Origin: an uncultured bacterium | Lineage (GTDB): Bacteria; Patescibacteriota; Minisyncoccia; Moranbacterales; UBA2206 | Reading direction: 5' to 3' | DNA: 34,713 bases | Assembly (NCBI GenBank): GCA_903842445.1 | Contig: CAIMLT010000097.1 | Coordinates: 1-34,713 of the forward strand | In this document: piece after piece, positions 14,657 through 24,500 of the stretch | Numbering within the stretch: the first letter of the stretch is position 1 | How the letters are laid out: every line of letters begins with the position of its first letter | Position numbers and translations under genes: made by a program | The notes under the pieces: model-generated | What the model saw: the letters and a program-made list of their open reading frames with translations, nothing else | Database searches by the model: none | Told to the model about the DNA's origin: nothing

Positions 14657-15109
14657 ATGCCTAACATGCCCAGCTACTATGTAGCACTTCTGCCAATTAC
14701 AGTAGGATTCACAGTTTGGGTGATTAAATTTATTGTTTTCTACGTCAAACACAAATTCAATTGGAAATATGCTGTTGAACATGGCACTACCTATGGTCAT
14801 ATGCCATCCGCGCACACCGGCTTTGTGACTTCGCTCGTAACCTCTGTCGGCTATTATGCAGGAATAAATTCAGGCGCTTTTGCCGTAGCGCTGGCTTTGG
14901 CCATCATTGTGGTTGACGACGCCTTGCGTTTGCGCATTTATATGGGCGATCAAGGTCGCAGACTGAATTTTATCATTGAACAATTAAAAATCAGCAAAAA
15001 GGATTTCCCCCGTCTCAAAGAACGCGTCGGGCACAGGAAAAGCGAGGTAATTGTCGGAGCTATTTTAGGATTTCTACTGACCTATCTTTTGGCGAGTGTT
15101 TTGAAATAA
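14657..15109 (+). CDS. Divergent PAP2 family protein (DUF212)
   Basis: The 150-residue membrane protein belongs to the DUF212/YuiD group, related to PAP2-type acid phosphatases and vanadium haloperoxidases. Family motifs are HGTTYGHMPSAHTGFVTSL (phosphatase-like GxMPSxHT), VVDDALRLRIYMGDQGRRLN, and the C-terminal LKERVGHRKSEVIVGAILG followed by a last membrane helix. Members probably act on lipid phosphates, but the activity is not established. It is the only plus-strand gene in the window, is transcribed divergently from lemA and is followed by a bidirectional terminator. ATG 14657 is used; an ATG nine bases later is also possible. Confidence 0.9.
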   Translation: MPNMPSYYVALLPITVGFTVWVIKFIVFYVKHKFNWKYAVEHGTTYGHMPSAHTGFVTSLVTSVGYYAGINSGAFAVALALAIIVVDDALRLRIYMGDQGRRLNFIIEQLKISKKDFPRLKERVGHRKSEVIVGAILGFLLTYLLASVLK

Positions 15110-15120
15110 GTTTGTCCATT

Positions 15121-15155
15121 AAAAAATCCCTAAAACTTTTATTGCGGGATTTTTT
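15121..15155 (+). terminator. Bidirectional intrinsic terminator
   Basis: A 10-bp stem (AAAAAATCCC at 15121-15130, GGGATTTTTT at 15146-15155) lies between two convergent genes and has a T-rich run on either strand. It can stop both the DUF212 gene and the Mur ligase gene. Confidence 0.75.
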
Positions 15156-15166
15156 GTTTTCACAAT

Positions 15167-16507
15167 TCATCTTTTTTTTAATTCTTCCTCAATCACCACT
15201 CGATCATTCCAAGCGATTCTTTCTTTTCCAATGTCCATCGTTTCTTCCGCACCTTTTCCTGTCACTAAAATAACATCGCCTTTTTTGGATAATTTTAATG
15301 CCTGTGCTATCGCCTCTCGTCTATCCAAAATCCTCCAACAATTTTTATTTTCTATAAACTTTTTGTTTTTCGCCACGCCAGAAAAAACGGCATCAATAAT
15401 TTCTTGCGGATCTTCACCATAGGGATCTTCGTTGGTGACGATCACATAATCTGCATAATGTGAAACGATCTCGCCCATCATCGGACGCTTGCCTCGATCA
15501 CGTTCTCCACAGGAACCAAATACCCAGATTAGGCTTTTTGAAGGTGTCTTTTGCTCATAAATCAAGGAACCCAACTTCTCCATTGAATCCGGTGTCAGTG
15601 CATAATCAATGATGATTTTGAGGCCAAGTTTATTTTCCACCTCATCCATTCGACCTGAAACTTTTGTGATTTTCCCCAGCGCTTTTTTTATCTCTGCTAA
15701 TTTAATCTTTTCAGAATTTCCCACCGAAATTGCCGCCAATGCGTTTTCAACATTAAAAAGCCCGGGTAGATTTATTTTAAATTTAGTCTTATCAACTTCA
15801 AATTCCGAACCATCAATTCCCAGTTTTATATTTTCCGCTGTTATAATTTGCATTTTTTGTTTTTTACTTGCCTGCCGAAGCTTTAGCGTAGGCAGGTTTT
15901 TTGCTTCTTGCTTGCCTGCCGAAGCCTCGGCATAGGCAGGTTTTCTTGTTGTGTATCCATAAAAATTCTTCGCGGAGAAGTTTAGGAATTCTTCCGGTCG
16001 CTCCATATCCAGATTCACAATCGCTGTTTTAATATTTTTAAATAATTGCGACTTTACTCTGCGATATTCATCCATTGTTTTGTGATAATCCAAATGCTCT
16101 CGCGTTACATTGGTTATGACTGCTGTAGCATATTTTATGCCCCAGACGCGATACTGATCCAAGGAATGAGAGGATGTTTCAAGCACAAAATAATCACATT
16201 TCTCCTTGACCGCTGAAGCAATAAATTTTTGCGTTGCAAAGGCTGAAACAGTTGTGAACTTGGTTTTATTAACCCATTCTTCTTCGCCAATTTTAAAATT
16301 AATTGTCGAAATCATTGCCACCTTCCTCCCGGATTCTTCCAGGATTTTGGTGATCATTTGGCAGGTGGTCGTTTTGCCGTTGGTGCCTGTGATGCCGATT
16401 ACTTTGATTTTTCGTGAAGGAAAACCATAAAAAAAATTGGCGAGAATTGCCTTAATTAAGTGATAAATATTTTTTAAACTTTGGGTAAAGAAGGCTTTAA
16501 ATGACAT
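15167..16507 (-). CDS. murE: MurE-like Mur ligase (UDP-MurNAc-tripeptide synthetase)
   Basis: Mur ligases build the peptide part of the cell-wall precursor; MurE adds the third residue. The 446-residue protein has the ATP-binding motif GITGTNGKTTT (about residue 40), the family block FVLETSSHSLDQYRVWGI, ITNVTREHLDYHKTMDEY, the central LPGLFNVENALAAI, and the C-terminal domain with SGRMDEV, IIDYALTPDSM and FGSCGERDRGKRPMMGEI. Where many MurE proteins have the DNPR/DDPR specificity motif, this one has TNEDPYGEDP, so the added amino acid (diaminopimelate, lysine or other) is not settled. The N-terminal UDP-sugar domain is shorter than usual. About 28 residues near position 195-220 (PAYAEASAGK and following) come from two palindromic repeats. 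It is followed by a bidirectional terminator. Confidence 0.9.
   Translation of the reverse strand: MSFKAFFTQSLKNIYHLIKAILANFFYGFPSRKIKVIGITGTNGKTTTCQMITKILEESGRKVAMISTINFKIGEEEWVNKTKFTTVSAFATQKFIASAVKEKCDYFVLETSSHSLDQYRVWGIKYATAVITNVTREHLDYHKTMDEYRRVKSQLFKNIKTAIVNLDMERPEEFLNFSAKNFYGYTTRKPAYAEASAGKQEAKNLPTLKLRQASKKQKMQIITAENIKLGIDGSEFEVDKTKFKINLPGLFNVENALAAISVGNSEKIKLAEIKKALGKITKVSGRMDEVENKLGLKIIIDYALTPDSMEKLGSLIYEQKTPSKSLIWVFGSCGERDRGKRPMMGEIVSHYADYVIVTNEDPYGEDPQEIIDAVFSGVAKNKKFIENKNCWRILDRREAIAQALKLSKKGDVILVTGKGAEETMDIGKERIAWNDRVVIEEELKKR
15871..15896 (-). repeat. Palindromic repeat, copy 1 (within murE)
   Basis: A 26-bp element with inverted ends CCTGCC and GGCAGG. It matches copy 2 at 22 of 26 positions. 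On the coding strand it lies in frame in murE. Confidence 0.8.
15915..15940 (-). repeat. Palindromic repeat, copy 2 (within murE)
   Basis: A 26-bp element with inverted ends CCTGCC and GGCAGG, 18 bp from copy 1. In the murE frame it reads PAYAEASAG, a peptide I associate with repeat insertions in CPR proteins. Confidence 0.8.
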
Positions 16508-16577
16508 GTATTAAATTTAGAATTACTTATACTTTAATATTACCAGTCAATAGTCAATTTACGCAAGAAGTTTTTAT

Positions 16578-17882
16578 TTATTCATAACGCAAAGCATCAA
16601 GCGCGTGCGTTTTAGAAGCTCTCCGCGCTGGCATAATGCCAGTGGCAAAACCGAGAAAAGCGACAAAGGCAATAATAGCAATGACAAAGTAGAATGGAAC
16701 GGAAATAAAACTAACAATGTCTTCACCTCTTTTTTGGGCGAAGTAATTAAAAAGCAGATTCGCTCCTCGCGCCGCTCCATAGCCAAGTCCAAAACCCAAA
16801 ATTCCTCCAGAAAAACTAATGATAGCGGCTTCAAAAATAAACATTTTAAAAACATCCGCTCTTTTGGCGCCGAGGGCTTTTAGAATTCCAACCTCGCGGG
16901 TTCGTTGCAAAAGGGAAACGCTCAAAGTATTGAGCATGCCCATAGCAGAAATTGACATAATAATTGTGCCAAAAACAACCATTACTATTTTAATCACATT
17001 GAAAAAGGCATTAACATCTTGGACGGTATCACTGATACTTTCCGTAGAGAATCCAGATTGTTCAATTCGCGATCTAACAGAGTTCGTATCAGCTTGAATA
17101 TTAACTTCCACCTTGCCGGCTTGTCCACCAATTAAATGAAAATCTTCTTTGAGATGATCATACATCGTAACCGCAAAAAGAGAGTTATTTTTATTACTAT
17201 CATCATTAATTAGTCCAGCTATTTCAATATCCTCTTTTTCTCGATTATTTTCAATATTACTTTTATCAACAATGTCTTCCGAAATAATAACTTCATATTG
17301 AACAGTTTTTCCAATGATATCTGACGGGTTACTAAAACCCATTAGTTGAGCAAGTTTTGGCGTAACAAAAATTTTTTCTTCCGTATCGCCAAAATCAGTT
17401 CTTCCTTCTTTAATCCTTATATTGGCCATTTCCATATAACCCCTAGTATAACCATAAAGGACTGAATCAATCTTAGTATCACTACTATAAAATTTAACCC
17501 CAATATTAACAGCTCGCTCTACGCGCGTCACGCCTTCAATATTTTTAATTTTATCAATTGTTTCATCATTCAGGGTGATTAGATTTTCCAAACTACCATT
17601 ACTTACTTCAATAACATTGGAAGGGTTATTTTTGGTGATTTCACGAATAACCATCTCTTGAATTCCAAAACCCAAAGAAATAAGAAAGGTAATAATGCCA
17701 ATTCCAATCCCGACACCACCAATGGTTAAAAAGGATCGGATTTTATTAGCAGCAATATTCCGATAACTGATAAGTGTTATGACGGAAAATTTCATATGAA
17801 CGCCAATATCCTCTCTCTCCTTTCCAAAAAGATTGAAGATACTATCAAGGATGCTATTTTTTATTTTAGATATTATGTTCAT
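16578..17882 (-). CDS. MacB/FtsX-like ABC transporter permease
   Basis: The 434-residue protein has the MacB-type layout: an N-terminal helix (FLTIGGVGIGIGIITFLISL, about residues 50-70), a ~220-residue extracytoplasmic domain (from GIQEMVIREIT to about residue 285, with FVTPKLAQLMGF), and three C-terminal helices of the FtsX fold with SVSLLQRTREVGILKALGAK, FKMFIFEAAIISFSGGILGF and GIMPARRASKTHALDALRYE. Such permeases do not form a channel; they couple ATP use to movements outside the membrane, for export or envelope remodelling. The gene overlaps the ATPase gene by 17 bp, and that gene overlaps the giant surface protein gene, so the three form one unit. Confidence 0.92.
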   Translation of the reverse strand: MNIISKIKNSILDSIFNLFGKEREDIGVHMKFSVITLISYRNIAANKIRSFLTIGGVGIGIGIITFLISLGFGIQEMVIREITKNNPSNVIEVSNGSLENLITLNDETIDKIKNIEGVTRVERAVNIGVKFYSSDTKIDSVLYGYTRGYMEMANIRIKEGRTDFGDTEEKIFVTPKLAQLMGFSNPSDIIGKTVQYEVIISEDIVDKSNIENNREKEDIEIAGLINDDSNKNNSLFAVTMYDHLKEDFHLIGGQAGKVEVNIQADTNSVRSRIEQSGFSTESISDTVQDVNAFFNVIKIVMVVFGTIIMSISAMGMLNTLSVSLLQRTREVGILKALGAKRADVFKMFIFEAAIISFSGGILGFGLGYGAARGANLLFNYFAQKRGEDIVSFISVPFYFVIAIIAFVAFLGFATGIMPARRASKTHALDALRYE

Positions 17883-18597
17883 TTTTTTCTGTAATTACTT
17901 TGCTTCTTTCTTGAACTTCATTGGATATAATTTTTCCGTCTTCCATGTTTATTATTCTTGTTCCAAAACAATATTGACTGGGGTTATGAGTAACCATGAC
18001 AACAGTCAATCCAAACTGCTTATTTATATCCTCAATAAGCTTCATAAGTTCCTCTCCGGCTTTGTGATCAAGGTTCCCCGTTGGCTCATCAGCAATAATT
18101 AGTTGCGGATCAAGAAGAAGCGAGCGAGCAAGAGCAATCCTTTGTTGCTGACCACCGGACAAATCATATGGCCTATGGTTAGCCCATTTGCTCATTCCAA
18201 CTAATTCTATTAGCTTAGCAGCTTTTGGTATTGATTCATGAAAAGACGCTCCGGCAATAACCCCAGGAATAGCTATGTTTTCAATAACAGACAAGGATTT
18301 GATCCAAAAGGCTTGCTGGGGAATAAATCCAACATTTTTATTTCGAAAATGTGCCCGCCAATCTTTAGAATAATTCCAAATATCTTTGCCATCAATTATT
18401 ATTTTTCCTTCTGTCGGTGGCTCAAGACCATAAATTGAATGGAGCAAGGTAGATTTTCCACAGCCAGAAGGACCAATAAGCAAACAAAACTCTCCGCGCA
18501 TTATTTCAAAGTCAATACCAAAAAGAACGGGAATAACGTTTTCACCAACCTTAAAACTCTTCTTGATGTTTTCAACTTTTATTTTTACTTCGCCCAT
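17866..18597 (-). CDS. ABC transporter ATP-binding protein (MacB/LolD-like)
   Basis: The 243-residue ATPase drives the adjacent permease. Walker A is GPSGCGKST (residues 42-50), the signature is LSGGQQQRIALARS (146-159), Walker B is LIIADEPTGNLD (166-177) and the switch histidine lies in VMVTHNPSQYCFGTRII. The motif order and the length fit the LolD/MacB/FtsE group of short ATPases. Its ATG (18597) lies inside the last codons of the giant protein gene (13-bp overlap), which points to translational coupling. Confidence 0.95.
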   Translation of the reverse strand: MGEVKIKVENIKKSFKVGENVIPVLFGIDFEIMRGEFCLLIGPSGCGKSTLLHSIYGLEPPTEGKIIIDGKDIWNYSKDWRAHFRNKNVGFIPQQAFWIKSLSVIENIAIPGVIAGASFHESIPKAAKLIELVGMSKWANHRPYDLSGGQQQRIALARSLLLDPQLIIADEPTGNLDHKAGEELMKLIEDINKQFGLTVVMVTHNPSQYCFGTRIINMEDGKIISNEVQERSKVITEKNEHNI

Positions 18598-21500
18598 AGA
18601 TTAGACATCCATCCAAAACGGGATGAAAAAGTTCCTGTTATTACTTCGGCCGCACTTGCTTTAGCTTTTTCTACAACAACGCTCGTAATCTCTGACTTGC
18701 TCAGGTTACCAACAGAATCATAACTTTCTGCTTCGTAGCTATAGACTTGTCCTGGCTCAGCGGGAATGGTTATGAGATGATATGTATTTAGAGAATCGCT
18801 AGAAGCACTTTGCTCAAGAGTTGAGGTTATGACTCCTTTGGCATATTTTATTTTGACAGTTGTTTCTTCATCTGTTTCTATCTTAATATAGATATTGGCT
18901 TGTGAGTTATTGCCTCGTCCCAGAACTTTTCCGAGTGATCTATTGACAATAATCTTTGGCGGACGGGAGTCTGATTTCGTTGTAATTTTTTGTTCAAGCG
19001 GAGTTACTTCAATTCCGTTTTCATCAATTCCCGTAATTGAAAGGGTATATTCCTTAGCTGGATCAAGACCAGAAATCCTAGCTTCATGCTCAATTAGTTT
19101 TTCTGGCGCAAGGAAAGTGTGCGGAGAGGCTTCGTCACTATTTTTAAAATAAACAAGTGTAGTTGTTGGAACATTGGTTTTATAATTAATAACCACCGTT
19201 GGCAAATCAACATTCTCTTCATTTTGAACAGAAACATCACTAGCAGTTGGTTGCTTTGGAGTAATGAATGAATATTCATCAGAAGAAAAAGTATTTAAAT
19301 CTAAATCAACACAAGTAATTTTGAGGGTGTAAGTGCTGTCCGCCGAAAGACCAGTTATTTTCTGGACATGGCTCGATCCGGCAGAAGCTTCTTCATTAGT
19401 ACCAACTCCATAGGCCAACTTACAAGTAGCACTAACGTTGGTTTTCCAAGAAACAGTCGCGTCCTTAAGAACAATGTCGCTTATGAGTACTTCGGAAATA
19501 GTTGGTGGAGGAAGAGTAGTGAAATTAAGAACTTCTGATGTTCCAATATTGCCATCCGGATCAATATATTTCACGCGATAAAAATGTTTTTTTCCAGCCG
19601 AGAGTCCCTTAATATCAACCGCATGATCGGTCACTGAATCAACTTGACCGTTTGTTTCGCCTAAACTGACAGCCTCTCCGAATTCGACAAAAGAACTAGC
19701 AACCCGATTAGTTGCCCAAGTAAAATTGGCGGCAAATGATTGAACGGTTACTTTCGGCACGCCAACCAAAGATGGAGGAGAAGTAAAGCGTCCAGTTGGA
19801 ATTAGAGAAACTGTGCTAGTAGCAATGGAATAATTATTAGTTTTGTCTTTTGATTTTGCATAATAATAGTAGAGTTTACTTTCAAGGCCGGTATCAACGT
19901 AGGCGCTTCCGGTTGTAGTTGCAACCTCAGCAAAAGTAATATTATCTTCTGAGCGGTAAATTGCATATCCGGCAAAGTTGCCCGGGTCATAACTTGTTGG
20001 CACGCTCCATTTAACAGCTACGCTGTATTCTGCAGCTTCACGATCAGAGGTATCGAAAGCCTGGACATTATTTGGTGGACTAGGTGCTGTTGTTTCTGCG
20101 TAAAAATCTACTTGCGCCGGATTAGCCCAATCAATGTCGGTTGGATTACTTTTGCTTCCGCCTTCGTTAAGAGCAACGACATAAAAAGTATTTTTTCCAT
20201 ACTGAGTGGCATAGGGACCTGGACCAGCGGCTCGAGCAGTCGTTTCAATCGTATTGTGAGCAGTTGGCCAAACGTTAATTGAATAGTAATATTTTAGTTT
20301 AGCAGAGTCGCCAGAAAAAGATTCAGGTAAATCCCATGTGAAAGTGAAACTATTTGTAGCATTATCTGCGCTAGCTGGATCAACTACCAAATTTTCCGGA
20401 GGCGAAGCTGATCCTCCGGAATAATAATAATCTTGAATTAGCGGCGTTGAAGTGTTGCCGGCGTTGTCTACTGAGACTAAATAAAAAGTATTCTTATTTG
20501 GTCTGTAAGGTGGAATCTGGATTGATACGCTTTCCGGATCATTTATTTCTGTCCAAACGTCCTCATCATCACCACCGGTGCGGTAGCGGAATTTAGCTAG
20601 TCCAGAATTAGTGTCAACCGCATCTCCTGCCCAGGTCATGGTGAATAGTGACGCAGAAGCATAACCTGTTGGATTGACTTCGATAGTGCTTGGATTAGTT
20701 GGTGGGGCGCTATCAAATTTATAGGTAAAGGCAGTATAACTTTCATCGGCCGGAATGCCAGCATTATCCATGGCTTGAATTCTTAGATAATAAGTCGAAC
20801 CAGAAACTAATCCCGTTGCTGTATAATTATTTTCTTCCTGAAAAGCAACCGGGTCTCCAGCTATTTCTGTTCCAAAATAGACATAGTAGCCAGCAACTCC
20901 GGAACCGCCTGCATTATCACTAGCTCCGCCAATTTCGCCGATAGTTGGCCATTCAAAATAGGGGGTGCTGTGGTTATACCAAGTATCCGTGGTTAGTGGG
21001 GCGGTTTTAATACTGGCATCATAAGCACTAGTCACAGTTGGATTGCTTGGAGCAGCTAGATCTTGGTAGTAGCTTATTATCAAATCATCCAGACGAGGAG
21101 AAAAAATTTGATCAGAAGAGCTAAAAATAATTCTTATTTGAATATAGTTATTTGGATTAGAATTGATACTAAAAGAATGAGTATTGCCGATAGTGTGATC
21201 ATTGGAAACTGTTACCCAGCCATCCCAGGTTGATCCGTTAGCAGAAGTTCTGGTCTGAATTTCCAATCCAGTATTGGCGGGCAAAATATAGGTTGCACTA
21301 AGGTTGGCAAAGCGGTAGGCTTGGGTGAGATCGATTGGTTCTGAAGTGTAGGTTCCGGTTTTTTGAAAACCAGTTGCTCCGGAAGCAGAACCAACGACGT
21401 AGTTATAGAGTCCATCACCGTAGGTTGTGCCTCCGCCAGCTCCGGTAATGACCCAGTTACGGTTCAAAAGATTTGTTCCGATTCCGCCATAGGTAACTTG

Positions 21501-24500
21501 TCCTGGGACAGTCGCACTCAAAGTTTCCCACGTTGGACTGGGTTGGCTCGTGTCATAGCGATAATAATTAGAAACAGCTAGGTTTCCACCTTGAGTGACA
21601 TAGAGGTAGCCATCTTTTCCATCCATCAATGCGGCGCCGTAACTGACATTGGCAGGAAGCAGATTGAGTGTGGTCCAGGTGGCAGTTGCAAAATCTCCGC
21701 TTATCTTACAATTAACTCTAGTGTTTCCGGCCTGAATTCGATAGATTGTTCCGTCTTTATATATAATTTTACTCCCTTCACTGCTGGTGCAACTGCTTGC
21801 CATGCTCATCGCTAGCCAGCGAGAACCGGCCGATCCTTGAGTATCATAACGCCACCAAGTTGTGGCGCTATTGCCTTGAGTTAAGTAAATATACCGCGAA
21901 CCGTCGTAGGTCATTGATGAACCAGTCCAGACTTGAGCGAGTGGGCGATCGCTGGTGATTTCTGACCAAACATTAGTTGCAATGTTGTATTTGTAAAAAT
22001 AGGGACTTTTGGTGTCTGCTCCGGATCTTCGTGCTCTAATTCCGCTTCCGGGAATATAATAAATAGTATTTTCTGTTCCATCATAAACTATGCTCGCCCC
22101 GTTATAAGCACCCATCGGCAACTTAGAAAGAGAAGTGAATGCTCCACTATCAACGTTGTATTTTCCAAAAGTTGTATCATAACCTCCTCGTCCAAGATAG
22201 ACATTGCCATTACCATCATCAGCCATTAGTGCTCCATTAGCAAAAGGCAAATAGACTGATCCGTCAACATTATGTGGTCCAAAAAAGTCTCGATTTGGTG
22301 TTTCCCAGGTGTTATTTTCTGTGCTGTAGCGATAAAAAGTTGTGTATGTTCCTCCGCGAGTGGTGTAAATGTAACCATCATAGAATTTAAGCGAGGCACC
22401 ATAGGAAATGGTGGCAGGAGCATCAGGGAGAAATGACCACTCACTTGTGTTTATGTCAAATTTCAAAAATTTCATTCGGGTGTTTCCAGCAAGCGCATAA
22501 ATCGTGTGGTCACCGTCAAAAGTTAGCGTGCCTCCTTGATAAAATCCGATTGGGGCTGCTGGCATTGGCGTCCAGGTATTTTGACTTTCACCATAACCGG
22601 CATCATCAGCGATTGAATATTTAGCAAAATAGGGATAGAGATTGCCTTGGACGACGTAGAGATTATTTCTATCATCATAAATTGAATCAGCTCCATAGGA
22701 AGTTCTTTGACCATCTGAAGTGTTGGGGTTACCAAAATCGGCGTTAGCAAGTTGGGTCCATTCCGGTGTACATTCTCCACCTTCACCGTTGCAAGTGTCA
22801 TAGCGGTAAAAAGCATCGTCATTGCCTGGCATCGCATAGATATAGCGATTTCCATCATAAGAGAGGACACTGCCATAATCAAAATTTTTCGGTGCAGAAT
22901 CAATCTCAGTCCAGGTTTTATTGGCAATGTCGTAGCGCCAGAAAGTTGGGGTGGCAACTCCTTTTATGGCATAGATATAGCCAGGAGGTCCTTCTGTTAT
23001 TGCCCCACCATTATTAACAGCTGAAGGAGCAGCGCCCATTTCAAGTGGATTAGAGGCTGAGCTGATCCAAGTGTCTGTTTCAATTTCATAACGCATAAAA
23101 GGTAACAGGTTGTTACCTTGAAAGGTATAGAGGCAATGATTGACGCTCAATTGGTTTTGTCCCACCGCTTTACAACCGCCGATAGCCAATTCACTTCCAA
23201 TATAAGTGTACAGCGGGGAAGCGGAAAGTCGTTTTTGATTCCAAAAACCGGAAACATTACCAAGACGAAGTGATCCGGAAACTGCGCTGTAGGAAATTTT
23301 TCCGCTGTCAAAATCAGCTCCAGCTTCATCGAAATTATCCTCAGAAGTTTTGGCGATTGTTTCGTAGGGAGAGACGCCGTTATATTTATAGATAAATGGC
23401 GACCAAGAATCGGAAACAAGGCCATTTCCATCTTTAGCTTTGATAATCAAATAATAGGTTCCGTAGGTGTGAACCGGATCGGTGTCATAGGTCATTGCTT
23501 CATTGACAGAATAGTAGTTGGCTGTTTGATAGGATCCGGACGTAGTTGGATCAGCCTCGCTGTCTTTACCAAAATAGACATAATAACCTGCAATGCCACT
23601 ACCGTTATCAGTGCCAGCTGACCAGCTGAAATAGGGATGTTCGTGGACATATTCTGTATCAGTAGCAATTGCTTCTCCGGCTTGGCTGGATTTTGCCACG
23701 AGACTAGTTGGGGCAGAAGGATCATTATCGCTTGATGCATAGGAAATGGTATAATCGCTGACAGTCGGAGTGCTCACGCCGTCAGTAGTGGAAAGAGTGA
23801 TGCGCACCCAAGCGTAGCGTTCCAGGGAAAATCCATCATGATCATCAATAGCACCATTGCTGATATTGTGCCAGGAAGAGCAATCTCCGCCATCGTAATT
23901 GGAACATAGTTCATAAGTCACAGCAGTGTTTGTTGGCTTATTTTCCGTGAAAGAAAAAGCGGTCCCACTGGAAACTTGTCCTAAGTCCATCCGTTGACTC
24001 AAGTAGGTGTTAGTTCCAGTAGTAGGAAAGTTAGTGGCAGGCACAGTATAGCTCCACATATCCGCAGAAGCTGAAGGAACGGCAAGACCTTGCCCAATTG
24101 TGGCATAGATCGAACTACCTCCAGCGAATTCAATCGAAGCGCCGTTATATGGCCCACGTCCAAAAGTGAATTTTTGATTATTGGGCAATTTTCTCCAAGC
24201 ATTTCCGGCAATATCATATTCCCAAGTTTCGTCCTTATACATTCCGGCGATAGCATAAATTTTCCCCGTTGTCGAGTTGTAAGTCATATCCGTTCCGTAG
24301 TATTGGGAAAATGGCGTGTTGGCAACATTAGACCATGTTCCGGCAGAAACGGTATATTTTAGAAACGAAGTTTCTCCATCGCCGGGCATCACAAAAAGAT
24401 TGTTTCCATCAGATTCAATCCGCGCTCCGACATAGGTGTAATAGGAAGTAGTGGTTCCAGAGTCAGCAACAGAAATTGGGATGCAACTACCCCAGGTTCC

